Below, in pieces: positions 44,111 through 52,336 of a DNA stretch of 64,000 nucleotides (position 1 is its first letter; each line of letters begins with the position of its first letter). This stretch comes from Hyphomicrobiales bacterium (GTDB lineage: Bacteria > Pseudomonadota > Alphaproteobacteria > Rhizobiales > Xanthobacteraceae): the NCBI GenBank assembly GCA_021732215.1, contig JAKFVL010000032.1, forward strand, positions 186,001 to 250,000, given 5' to 3'. The position numbers were made by a program, and so were the translations under genes. Under the pieces are notes generated by a model, which made no database searches, had not been told where the DNA came from, and was given only the letters and a program-made list of their open reading frames with translations.

Positions 44111-45451
44111 ATGCACGATCGTTTTCTTTCGCCGATCCATCGCGCTGCCGTGCGGCTTGCCGCGGCGCTGGGAATGGCGCTGGCGGCAGGGTCGCCGTCT
44201 TTCGCCTCGACCGATGTGGTCTGGTGGCACGCCATGACCGGCGAACTCGGCAAGCAGCTTGAAAGGCTCGCCACCGATTTCAACGCCACGCAATCCGAAT
44301 TCCGCGTCGTTCCGGTCTACAAGGGCAGCTACACCGAGACCGTGACGGCTGCGATCTTCGCGTTCCGCTCGCGCAGTCAGCCCGCGATCGTGCAGGTCAA
44401 CGAGATCGCCACCGCGACGATGATGGCGGCGAAGGGCGCGACCTATCCGGTCTATGAGTTGATGCGCGATCAGTCCGAGGCGTTTTTCCCGAGCATGTAT
44501 CTGCCGGCGGTGGCCGGCTACTACACCGACTCCACCGGGAACATGCTGTCGTTTCCGTTCAACGCCTCGACACCAATCCTCTATTACAACAAGGATCAAT
44601 TCCGCGCCGCCGGGCTCGATCCGGAATCGCCGCCGAAAACCTGGCCCGAACTTGGTGCGGCGGCACAGCGTCTGCGCGCCAATGGCGTCGCCTGCGGCTT
44701 CACCACGCATTGGCCGTCGTGGGTCAACATCGAAAATCTCTCCGCGCTGCACAATGTTCCGGTCGCGACCAGGGCGAACGGAATGACGGGTCTCGACGCC
44801 GAGTTGAAGATCAATAATCCGCTGCTGGTGCGCCATATCGGGCAGCTCGCAGAGTGGCAGAAGACGAAAGTGTTCGATTACGGCGGCCGCGCCACGTCGG
44901 CCGAGCCGCGCTTCCAGAGCGGCGAGTGTGGAATTTTCCTCGGATCGTCGGCGACCCGCGCGGATATCAACGCCAAATCGAAGTTCGCGGTCGGCTACGG
45001 CCGTTTGCCTTTCTGGCCCGGCGTGGAAGGCGCCCCGCAGAACACCATCATCGGCGGCGCGACCTTGTGGGTTCTGCGCGATCGGCCCCGCGAAGAGTAC
45101 AAAGGCGTGGCGAAATTCTTCGCTTATTTGTCGCGGCCCGAGGTGCAATCGGTGTGGCACGAAAAAACCGGATATCTTCCGATCACCCAGGCGGCTTACG
45201 AATTGACGCGCGCGCAAGGTTTCTACGACAGGACGCCGGGCACTGCGATAGCCATCGAACAGATTACGTTCAAGCCGCCGACCGAATACTCCAGAGGCTT
45301 GCGGCTCGGGTCGTTCACGCTGGTTCGCAATGTGATCGAGGAAGAACTCGAACAGGCGTTCAGCGGCAAGAAGACCGCGCAGGAAGCGCTGGATGCGGCA
45401 ACGGAACGCGGCAATCGCCTGCTGCGTCAGTTCGAGCGCGCCAATCCCTGA
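44111..45451 (+). CDS. UgpB-like ABC sugar/glycerol-phosphate binding protein (orphan)
   Basis: A 446-residue periplasmic receptor of ABC family 1, close in size and motifs to UgpB (glycerol-3-phosphate receptor): VVWWHAMTGELGKQLE, VVPVYKGSYTET, PFNASTPILYYNKD, SWVNIENLSA and GGATLWVLRD. A signal peptide precedes S-T-D-V-V-W. ATG 44111 is chosen since in-frame starts at 43988 and 44087 overlap the divergent gene or a repeat. UgpA, UgpE and UgpC are absent. The feruloyl-CoA-synthase-like gene follows 28 bp downstream, an odd partner. It is divergent from the DctP-kinase operon. Confidence 0.88.
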   Translation: MHDRFLSPIHRAAVRLAAALGMALAAGSPSFASTDVVWWHAMTGELGKQLERLATDFNATQSEFRVVPVYKGSYTETVTAAIFAFRSRSQPAIVQVNEIATATMMAAKGATYPVYELMRDQSEAFFPSMYLPAVAGYYTDSTGNMLSFPFNASTPILYYNKDQFRAAGLDPESPPKTWPELGAAAQRLRANGVACGFTTHWPSWVNIENLSALHNVPVATRANGMTGLDAELKINNPLLVRHIGQLAEWQKTKVFDYGGRATSAEPRFQSGECGIFLGSSATRADINAKSKFAVGYGRLPFWPGVEGAPQNTIIGGATLWVLRDRPREEYKGVAKFFAYLSRPEVQSVWHEKTGYLPITQAAYELTRAQGFYDRTPGTAIAIEQITFKPPTEYSRGLRLGSFTLVRNVIEEELEQAFSGKKTAQEALDAATERGNRLLRQFERANP

Positions 45452-45479
45452 AGGCCGATTATACGCGAGGGTTTGAACG

Positions 45480-47336
45480 ATGATGACGCAAGCCGCCGTT
45501 GCTCGCTCCGACGTTACTGCGTTGTTTACCGAGCCTCGCGTCGAAACTGAGCGCCGCGCCGATGGCGGCCTGATCCTGCGCTCGCCGGTGCCGCTGCAGG
45601 ATTATGCGCGCTGCGTTGGCGACTGGCTGGTGCATTGGGCGGCCGCGCGGCCCGACCGGATTTTACTCGGCGAGCGCACGTCAACCGATAAACCCTGGAC
45701 GACGGTGACGTACACCGAGGCGTTGAAACAGGTTCGCGGCGCAGCGCAGTGGATTCTGTCGCAAGATATGAGCGCGGAGCGGCCGCTGGTGATCCTCTCC
45801 GACAACGGCATCGAACACGCATTGTTTGCGCTGGCTGCGATGCATGCGGGCGTTCCGGCTGCGGCCGTCTCGCCGGCGTACTCGCTGATGTCGAAGGATT
45901 TCGACAAGCTGAAAGCGATGATCGCGCTGCTCGATCCCGGAGCGATCTACGTCTCGCAAGCCGCGCCGTTCGCCAATGCGCTCGCCGCGATCAAGCCGCT
46001 GCATCGTGCCGCCATCGTCAGCAGCGAGCCGGGCGATGGCGTGCTCGCGTTTCGTGACGTCGCCAGCACCGCGGCGACAACGGCGGTGGATCACGCTTTT
46101 GCAAAAGTCAGTCCCGACACCATCGCCAAATTCCTGTTCACCTCGGGCTCGACCGGGACACCGAAGGCGGTCATCAACACCCAGCGCATGATTACGTCCA
46201 ATCAGGCGGCGAAAGCGCAGGTCTGGCCGTTTCTGGAGCGCGACGATCTCGTGATGCTCGACTGGCTGCCGTGGAGTCATACGTTCGGCGCCAATCACAA
46301 CTTCAACATGGCCCTACGCAACGGCGGCACGCTCTACATCGATGCAGGCAAGCCCGCGCCCGGTCTGTTCAACACGTCGCTCGCCAATCTGCGTGATGTG
46401 ATGCCGACGGTTTACTTCAACGTGCCGCGCGGATTCGACATGCTGATCGCGGCGCTGCGCGACGACGAAGCGCTGCGGCGCAGGTTCTTCTCCGAGGTGA
46501 AGTTCGCGTTCTACGCCGGCGCGGCGCTGCCACAGAATTTGTGGGAGGCGCTGGAAGCCCTCTCGATCAAGACCATTGGCCGCGCGATGCCGATGGTTTC
46601 GGCGTGGGGCTCGACCGAGACGTCGCCACTCGCGACCGACTGTCACTTTCAGGCCGAACGATCTGGAAATATCGGTGTGCCGATTCCCGGCACCGAACTG
46701 AAGCTGGTCCCGTCGGGCGACAAGATGGAAGTCCGGGTGCGCGGGCCGAACGTCACGCCGGGTTACTGGAAAGCACCGCAGCTGACCAAGGCTGCCTTCG
46801 ACGAGGAAGGCTTCTATCTGATCGGCGACGCGGTGAAACTCGCCGATCCCGTCAGGCCGGAGCGCGGCGTGTTTTTCGACGGCCGTGTCAGCGAGGACTT
46901 CAAGCTCAACACGGGCACCTGGGTTAGCGTCGGCGCGGTGCGCATCTCCGGGATCGCGGCGCTCGCGCCGCTGGCGCAGGATATCGTTGTCGTCGGCCAC
47001 AACGGCGACGAGGTTCGCTTCCTGGTGTTTCCGAACATTGCGGCGTGCCGCGCGGCGAGCGGCTTGCCGGAGAGCGCATCGCTCGACGCGGTACTTGAAA
47101 GCGAAGCAGTACGCAAAGCCATCGCATCGGGTCTGGCGAAATTGAAAGCCGGCTGTGGCGGATCGTCGTCCTACGCGACGCGCGCACTGCTGCTTGCGGA
47201 GATTGCCTCGGTCGATGGCGGAGAAATCACCGACAAGGGCTACATCAACCAGCGCGCCGTGCTCTCCCGACGCGCTGCCGATGTCGCCGCGCTGGGCGAT
47301 GATGCGTCAAAGCGCTGGATTGCCTGCGGCATCTAG
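45480..47336 (+). CDS. Feruloyl-CoA synthase-like acyl-CoA ligase
   Basis: A 618-residue adenylate-forming enzyme that activates an aromatic or hydroxycinnamic acid with CoA and ATP. The P-loop FTSGSTGTPKAV, the SAWGSTETSP motif and the C-terminal catalytic lysine in GEITDKGYIN are present. Length and the N-terminal block (LRSPVPLQDYARCVGDWLVHWA) match the feruloyl-CoA synthase branch rather than benzoate-CoA ligase. ATG 45480 is directly followed by a second ATG; either may be used. It lies between the UgpB-like gene and the ABC importer. No hydratase/lyase (Ech) or vanillin dehydrogenase gene is in the window, so the substrate is uncertain. Confidence 0.88.
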   Translation: MMTQAAVARSDVTALFTEPRVETERRADGGLILRSPVPLQDYARCVGDWLVHWAAARPDRILLGERTSTDKPWTTVTYTEALKQVRGAAQWILSQDMSAERPLVILSDNGIEHALFALAAMHAGVPAAAVSPAYSLMSKDFDKLKAMIALLDPGAIYVSQAAPFANALAAIKPLHRAAIVSSEPGDGVLAFRDVASTAATTAVDHAFAKVSPDTIAKFLFTSGSTGTPKAVINTQRMITSNQAAKAQVWPFLERDDLVMLDWLPWSHTFGANHNFNMALRNGGTLYIDAGKPAPGLFNTSLANLRDVMPTVYFNVPRGFDMLIAALRDDEALRRRFFSEVKFAFYAGAALPQNLWEALEALSIKTIGRAMPMVSAWGSTETSPLATDCHFQAERSGNIGVPIPGTELKLVPSGDKMEVRVRGPNVTPGYWKAPQLTKAAFDEEGFYLIGDAVKLADPVRPERGVFFDGRVSEDFKLNTGTWVSVGAVRISGIAALAPLAQDIVVVGHNGDEVRFLVFPNIAACRAASGLPESASLDAVLESEAVRKAIASGLAKLKAGCGGSSSYATRALLLAEIASVDGGEITDKGYINQRAVLSRRAADVAALGDDASKRWIACGI

Positions 47337-47375
47337 GAATGGTGCGCTGGCGGGCAGGCATTTATGGCGACAACC

Positions 47376-47389
47376 TGAATTATATTTCT
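47376..47389. promoter_or_regulatory. Candidate BoxR operator 1 (importer promoter)
   Basis: TGAATTATATTTCT matches the palindrome at 53287-53300 at 12 of 14 bases. It overlaps a possible -35 (TTGCCA, 47389-47394). Its centre is 32 bp from that of operator 2. Confidence 0.5.
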
Positions 47390-47407
47390 TGCCAACGGTT
47401 CTAAACC

Positions 47408-47421
47408 TGAAATATGGTTCA
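47408..47421. promoter_or_regulatory. Candidate BoxR operator 2 (importer promoter)
   Basis: TGAAATATGGTTCA matches the palindrome at 53287-53300 at 11 of 14 bases, with intact TGAA/TTCA arms. It covers a possible -10 (TATGGT, 47413-47418; 18-base spacer from TTGCCA). The rest of the 210-bp gap 47337-47546 shows no gene. Confidence 0.5.
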
Positions 47422-47546
47422 TGCGGTAGGGTGACCGACAGAAGGCGGGCTTGAGGGGAGCCGGCAAGACATGCCCTTAGTACAAGCCGAGCCTTCAGTA
47501 ACCGCTTGCACAGTCAGACAATAAAAGATCCGAGGGAGGAGTTTGC

Positions 47547-48749
47547 ATGTCCAATCATCGTTTCCGCCTGACACGGCGCGCTCTGTTGTCCGGCGCTGCC
47601 GGCACGGTGACTCTGGCCGCCGCGCCGCAGATATTTTCGCCGGCGATCGCGCAGGGCGCGCCGCTGAAGGTCGGCCTGATGCTGCCGTACACCGGCACCT
47701 TCGCCAAGCTCGGCCAGTTCATCGACAACGGCTTCCGCCTCTATGTGGAACAGCAGGGTGGCAAGCTCGGCGGCCGCGAGATCGCCTTCGTGCAGCTCGA
47801 CGACGAGTCGAAGCCGGAAGCTGCGACCGACAACATGAATCGCCTCGTCAGCCGCGACAAGGTCGATCTGGTGCTCGGCACCGTGCACTCCGGCGTCGCC
47901 ATGGCGATGGTGAAGGTTGCACGCGACACCAACTCGCTGCTGGTCATTCCGAACGCGGGCGCCAACGATGCGACCGGTCCGCAGTGCGCGCCGAACATCT
48001 TCCGCACCTCGTTCTCGAACTGGCAGACGACATTCCCGGCCGGCAAAGTGCTGATCGACGACGGAAAGAAGAACGTCGCCACGATCACCTGGCGTTATAC
48101 GGCCGGCGCCGAAATGATCGGCGCGTTCAAGGAAAACTTCGAGAAGCTAGGCGGCAAGGTGGTGGAGGATCTCACCGTGCCGTTCCCGGAAGTCGAATTC
48201 CAGGCGCTGCTGACACGCATCGCGACGCTGAAGCCGGACGCGGTGTTCTCGTTCTTCGCCGGCGGCGGTGCTGTAAAGTTCGTCAAGGATTACGCGGCGG
48301 CCGGTCTCAACAAGACCATTCCGCTTTACGGCGCGGGTTTCCTCACCGACGGCACGATCGCCGCACAGGGCGAGGCGGCCAACGGCATCAAGACCACGCT
48401 GCATTACGCCGACAACCTCGACAATCCGGCGAACATTGCGTTCCTCAAGGCGTTCAAGGACAAGACCAAGCTCGACGGCGATATCTACGCAGTGCAGGGC
48501 TTTGACGCGGGCGCGCTGCTCGACATCGGCCTCAAGGCGGTCGGCGGCGATACCGGCGCGCGCGACAAGATGATCGCGGCGATGGGTGCGGCGAAGATCG
48601 ATTCCCCGCGCGGGCCGTTGTCGTTCAACAAGGCGCATAACCCGATCCAGAACATCTATCTGCGGGAAGTGAAGAACGGCCGCAACGAGATGGTCAAGAT
48701 CGCGCAGGCCGCGGTCGACGATCCGGCGCGCGGCTGCAAGCTGTCGTAA
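47547..48749 (+). CDS. Branched-chain-type ABC transporter substrate-binding protein, Tat-exported
   Basis: A 400-residue periplasmic receptor of the Leu/Ile/Val family, which in aromatic-acid clusters binds benzoate-type acids. The N-terminus carries a twin-arginine signal (LTRRALLSGAAG) ending near AIA-QG. The LKVGLMLPYTGTFAKLG opening and NLVSRDKVDLVLG-like block are typical. First gene of a five-gene importer operon. A strong hairpin-plus-T terminator follows it, so it can be made in excess over the membrane genes. Placed in an aromatic CoA-ligase/box cluster and preceded by two candidate BoxR sites, it most likely binds benzoate or a relative (inference). Confidence 0.92.
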   Translation: MSNHRFRLTRRALLSGAAGTVTLAAAPQIFSPAIAQGAPLKVGLMLPYTGTFAKLGQFIDNGFRLYVEQQGGKLGGREIAFVQLDDESKPEAATDNMNRLVSRDKVDLVLGTVHSGVAMAMVKVARDTNSLLVIPNAGANDATGPQCAPNIFRTSFSNWQTTFPAGKVLIDDGKKNVATITWRYTAGAEMIGAFKENFEKLGGKVVEDLTVPFPEVEFQALLTRIATLKPDAVFSFFAGGGAVKFVKDYAAAGLNKTIPLYGAGFLTDGTIAAQGEAANGIKTTLHYADNLDNPANIAFLKAFKDKTKLDGDIYAVQGFDAGALLDIGLKAVGGDTGARDKMIAAMGAAKIDSPRGPLSFNKAHNPIQNIYLREVKNGRNEMVKIAQAAVDDPARGCKLS

Positions 48750-48762
48750 GTGATGTGACGGA

Positions 48763-48794
48763 AGCGGGCCGTTCGCGGCCCGCTTTTTCTTTTT
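48763..48794 (+). terminator. Intrinsic terminator between receptor and permease genes of the importer
   Basis: AGCGGGCCG (48763-48771), loop TTCG and CGGCCCGCT (48776-48784) form a perfect 9-bp stem with a stable UUCG tetraloop, followed by TTTTTCTTTTT (48784-48794). It is located 14 bp past the receptor stop and 10 bp before the livH-type start. It is probably a partial terminator that lowers expression of the downstream genes. Confidence 0.88.
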
Positions 48795-48804
48795 GGGGAC
48801 GGGT

Positions 48805-49677
48805 ATGGACCTCGCGACGTTCGGCGTTCAGCTTCTGAATGCCCTTCAGTATGGAATGGTCCTGTTCCTCGTCGCCAGCGGGTTGACGCTGGTGTTCGGC
48901 ATTCTCGGCGTCATCAATCTCGCCCACGGCGCGTTCTACATGCTCGGCGCCTATCTCGCCTACGGAATCGCTTCCGCGACTGGCAGCTTCTGGCTGGCGC
49001 TGATCGGCGGCGTTGCGATTGCATTCGTTGCCGGACTGCTGCTCGAGAACGTTTTCATCAAGCGACTCTATGGGCGCGATCATCTGGCGCAGGTGCTGCT
49101 GTCGTTCGGTCTCATTCTCGTCCTCGATGAAGTACGGCAACTGCTGTTCGGCAAGGACGTGCATTCCGTCGCGCCGCCGCAGGGCTTTGCGGGCACAATC
49201 CAGCTCACCGACAATCTGTCCTACCCGGTCTACCGCCTTGCGATCTGCGCGTTCTGTCTCGCGATGGCGGCAGCCATATTCTATGTGGTCCAGCGCACCA
49301 AAATCGGAATGATCGTGCGTGCCGGAGCCGAGAACCGCGAGATGACGCGCGCGCTCGGCATCAGCTTCGACACCGTGAACCGCTATGTCTTTGCGGTCGG
49401 CATCGCGCTGGCAGCGCTCGGCGGCATCGTGGTGTCGCCGGTCTCGACCGTGTTCCCTGGCATGGGCGACAGCATGCTCATCCTGTCGTTCGTCGTCGTG
49501 GTGCTCGGCGGCATCGGCTCGATCACGGGCGCTGCGATCGGCGCGCTGCTGATCGGCCTCACCGATACCTTCGGCAAGGTGTTCTTCCCGAGCGTGTCGA
49601 GCATTCTCATCTACGTGCTGATGGCCGCCGTGTTGCTGTGGCGGCCGAACGGCATCCTCGGCCGGCGCGAGGTGTAA
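48805..49677 (+). CDS. Branched-chain-type ABC transporter permease (LivH family)
   Basis: A 290-residue inner-membrane permease with about eight helices. Family blocks: GLTLVFGILGVINLAHGAFYMLGAY, RAGAENREMTRALGI (the coupling loop to the ATPase) and GGIGSITGAAIGALLIG. ATG 48805 follows GGGGACGGG; an in-frame GTG-like start 12 bp earlier is not needed. Second gene of the importer, placed directly after an intrinsic terminator. A family A repeat separates it from the next gene. Confidence 0.94.
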   Translation: MDLATFGVQLLNALQYGMVLFLVASGLTLVFGILGVINLAHGAFYMLGAYLAYGIASATGSFWLALIGGVAIAFVAGLLLENVFIKRLYGRDHLAQVLLSFGLILVLDEVRQLLFGKDVHSVAPPQGFAGTIQLTDNLSYPVYRLAICAFCLAMAAAIFYVVQRTKIGMIVRAGAENREMTRALGISFDTVNRYVFAVGIALAALGGIVVSPVSTVFPGMGDSMLILSFVVVVLGGIGSITGAAIGALLIGLTDTFGKVFFPSVSSILIYVLMAAVLLWRPNGILGRREV

Positions 49678-49680
49678 GCC

Positions 49681-49725
49681 GCATGATCCCGAAAAGTGGG
49701 CACCGGTTTTCAGAACAGATCATGC
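49681..49725 (+). repeat. 45-bp palindromic repeat (family A), copy 3
   Basis: Starts GCATGATCCCGAAAAGTGG and ends CAGATCATGC. It begins 4 bp after the livH-type stop and ends 10 bp before the livM-type start, so it makes up nearly the whole spacer between the two permease genes. Confidence 0.85.
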
Positions 49726-49735
49726 GAGAAAAGGC

Positions 49736-50743
49736 ATGACGCCTCAAATGAGTCTTCGCGCGTGGCTGGTGCCCGCGATCCTGCTTGCGATCGCGGTCGC
49801 ATTGCCGTTCGTCGTGCCGAAGTATTACGTGCAGTTCGCCAGCAAGGCCCTTATTCTGGGCATGCTGGCGATGGCGCTCAATCTCGTCGTCGGTTACGGC
49901 GGCTTGGTCAGCCTCTGTCACGGCGCGTTCTTCGGGATCGGCGGCTATGCGCTGGCGATGGTGACGCCGAAATACGATCCGGTTTCGCTCTGGTGGTCGT
50001 TTCCGTTCGCGGTCGGCATTGCTGCCGTGGTGGCGCTCATTATCGGCGCGCTGGCGCTGCGCACGCGCGGCGTCTACTTCATCATGGTGACGCTGGCGTT
50101 TGGCGAGATGTTATTTTTTCTGTTTCACGACAACCAGTTCGCGGGCGGCTCCGACGGCGCATACATCAACAACAAGCCCGAGATCGCGATTGCGGGACGT
50201 GTGCTGCTCGATCTCGACAAGCCGCTCGCATTCTATTTCGTCGTGCTGGCATGTCTGATCGCGACGATTGCGTTGCTCGCGATGCTGGTGCGTTCGCCAT
50301 TCGGCCATGCGCTTGCCGCCGCACGCGATAACGAACGGCGGGCCCGCTCGCTGGGCTTCCCGATCTTTCGCCTTCGGCTGATCGCATTCGTGATCTCCGG
50401 CGCCATCGCAGGCGTCGCCGGTTACTTCTCCGCTGCGCAGTTCGGTTTCATCGCGCCGCAGACGCTGGGCTGGCACGTCTCGGCGACCGTGCTGGTGATG
50501 GTGCTGATCGGCGGGCTACGCTCGGTCGTGGGTCCGCTGGTCGGCGCGCTTGTACTGCTCGGACTCGAAGAGGTGCTCAAAGCCACCACCGAATACTGGA
50601 AGCTCGCCGAAGGCTTGATCGTTATCGCCATTGTCCTTTTGTTGCCGAATGGTGTCCGTCATCTGCTGACCGCTGTACTCGGTGAGCGCAAGGAAATCGC
50701 ACCGCAAGACGTGAAGGCCGTGGCGAAGGTGGAGCATGCCTGA
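49736..50743 (+). CDS. Branched-chain-type ABC transporter permease (LivM family)
   Basis: A 335-residue inner-membrane permease with about ten helices; blocks ALNLVVGYGGLVSLCHGAFFGIGGYA, RDNERRARSLGFPIFR (coupling loop) and IGGLRSVVGPLVGA. The ribosome-binding site (GAGAAAAGG) lies right at the end of the repeat element that precedes it. Its last 8 bases overlap the ATPase gene at 50736, so the pair is translationally coupled. Confidence 0.94.
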   Translation: MTPQMSLRAWLVPAILLAIAVALPFVVPKYYVQFASKALILGMLAMALNLVVGYGGLVSLCHGAFFGIGGYALAMVTPKYDPVSLWWSFPFAVGIAAVVALIIGALALRTRGVYFIMVTLAFGEMLFFLFHDNQFAGGSDGAYINNKPEIAIAGRVLLDLDKPLAFYFVVLACLIATIALLAMLVRSPFGHALAAARDNERRARSLGFPIFRLRLIAFVISGAIAGVAGYFSAAQFGFIAPQTLGWHVSATVLVMVLIGGLRSVVGPLVGALVLLGLEEVLKATTEYWKLAEGLIVIAIVLLLPNGVRHLLTAVLGERKEIAPQDVKAVAKVEHA

Positions 50744-51521
50744 AGCGTCACCTGTCATCGCATCGATGCGCGCGACCGGACTTTCAAAGCAGTTCGGCGG
50801 ACTCCGCGCGGTTGCCGACGTTTCGCTCGACGTGCATCAGGACGAGATCCACGCCGTGATCGGGCCGAACGGCGCGGGCAAGTCGACGCTGATCAATCTG
50901 CTGTCCGGCGACATGCAGGTGACGGGCGGCTCGATCGTGCTCGACGATCGCGATGTTACGCGGTTCGGCGCGGAGCGGCGTGCGCGTTCTGGCATCGGGC
51001 GCTCGTACCAGAAGACCACGATCTTCCAGCAATCCACGGTTCACGAGAACGTGCGGCTCGCCGCACAGGCGCACTCGAAAGCGCCGTTGAGGATGTTCGG
51101 CGATGTGGTGTCCGACGCGAACGTAAACGCAGCCGCTTGCGACGCACTGGAACGCACCGGCCTCACGTTGCGGATCGGCACACCTGCGAACCAACTCAGT
51201 CATGGCGAACAGCGCCAGCTCGAGATCGCCATGGTGCTGGCAACCAGTCCGCGCATCATCCTGCTTGACGAACCGCTCGCCGGCATGGGCACTCAGGAGG
51301 CACGCAAGATCGTCGATCTGATCGCATCGCTGCGAAAAGGACACGCCGTGCTCCTTGTCGAGCACGACATGGACGCGGTGTTCGAGCTTGCGGATCGTTT
51401 GACGGTGATGCAGGACGGGAAAGTCATTGCCACAGGATTGCCGCAACAGGTGCGGATCGATCCGGCGGTGCGCGCGGCGTATCTCGGCACCCATGGAGAC
51501 GCGGCTGGAGATGCCGCGTGA
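50736..51521 (+). CDS. Branched-chain-type ABC transporter ATP-binding protein (LivG family)
   Basis: A 261-residue ATPase subunit. Walker A is GPNGAGKST, the signature is LSHGEQRQLE (as in LivG, where G-G is H-G), and Walker B is ILLDEPLAG. The C-terminal EHDMDAVFELADRLTVM block is typical. It overlaps the livM-type gene by 8 bases and the livF-type gene by 4 (GTGA). Confidence 0.94.
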   Translation: MPEASPVIASMRATGLSKQFGGLRAVADVSLDVHQDEIHAVIGPNGAGKSTLINLLSGDMQVTGGSIVLDDRDVTRFGAERRARSGIGRSYQKTTIFQQSTVHENVRLAAQAHSKAPLRMFGDVVSDANVNAAACDALERTGLTLRIGTPANQLSHGEQRQLEIAMVLATSPRIILLDEPLAGMGTQEARKIVDLIASLRKGHAVLLVEHDMDAVFELADRLTVMQDGKVIATGLPQQVRIDPAVRAAYLGTHGDAAGDAA

Positions 51522-52228
51522 GTGCGCTCCTGACCGCCGAAAAGCTCGAAGCATTCTATGGCGCGAGCCAGGTGCTGCACGGCATCGATATCGAGGTGAA
51601 GCGCGGCGAGCAGATCGCGCTGATCGGCCGCAACGGCATGGGCAAGACCACGCTGCTGCGTTCGCTGATGGGGCTGGTCGGCGATTGCCGTGGCAAGGTG
51701 ACGTTCGCGGACAAGGACATTGCGCGTGCCGCGCCCGAGACGATCGCCCGCGCGGGCGTTGCGTTCGTGCCGGAAGGCCGCGGCGTGTTCGGTTCGCTGA
51801 GCGTGGTCGAGAATCTGGTGATGGCGGCGCGTCCGGCTATCGACGGGCGTTGCACCTGGACGCTTGCGCGCATTTTCGATTTGTTTCCGCGCCTGCATCA
51901 GCGCCGCGCCAACGGCGGGCATCAGTTGTCCGGCGGCGAGCAGCAGATGCTCACCATCGGCCGCGCGCTGATGACCAATCCCGATCTGATCCTGATCGAT
52001 GAGGCGACCGAAGGTCTCGCGCCGATGGTAGCGCAGGATATCTGGCGCACGCTCGGTGTCATTCGCGGCGAGGGCGTTGCGACTATCGTGGTCGACAAGG
52101 ATTTTCGCAATCTCTCGAAGATCGCCGATCGCGTGGTGCTGTTGTCGAAGGGCGCCGTGGTGTTCGAAGGCTCGCCGGCAACGCTGGCGTCGCAGCCCGA
52201 GACGCTCGAGCGGCATCTCGGCGTTTAG
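51518..52228 (+). CDS. Branched-chain-type ABC transporter ATP-binding protein (LivF family)
   Basis: A 236-residue ATPase subunit: Walker A GRNGMGKTT, signature LSGGEQQML, Walker B LILIDEATEGLAP, and FVPEGRGVFGSLSVVENL typical of LivF. It starts with GTG overlapping the livG-type stop. Last gene of the importer operon; a palindromic repeat separates it from the convergent boxR. Confidence 0.94.
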   Translation: MSALLTAEKLEAFYGASQVLHGIDIEVKRGEQIALIGRNGMGKTTLLRSLMGLVGDCRGKVTFADKDIARAAPETIARAGVAFVPEGRGVFGSLSVVENLVMAARPAIDGRCTWTLARIFDLFPRLHQRRANGGHQLSGGEQQMLTIGRALMTNPDLILIDEATEGLAPMVAQDIWRTLGVIRGEGVATIVVDKDFRNLSKIADRVVLLSKGAVVFEGSPATLASQPETLERHLGV

Positions 52229-52238
52229 ACAAATTGTT

Positions 52239-52326
52239 GTCATGGCCGGGTTTATCCCGGCCATCCACGTATTCCTTTTTGAGTTTAAATTAAGACGTGG
52301 ATGCCCGGCACAAGGCCGGGCATGAC
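52239..52326. repeat. Double-hairpin repeat (family C), copy 1, between importer and boxR
   Basis: GTCATGGCCGGG...CCCGGCCATCCACG at the left and GACGTGGATGCCCGGC...GCCGGGCATGAC at the right: two hairpins, and the outer ends also pair. It fills the 108-bp gap between convergent genes and may terminate both. The same element recurs at 54938 and 59896. Confidence 0.88.
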
Positions 52327-52336
52327 GAAGACAACA

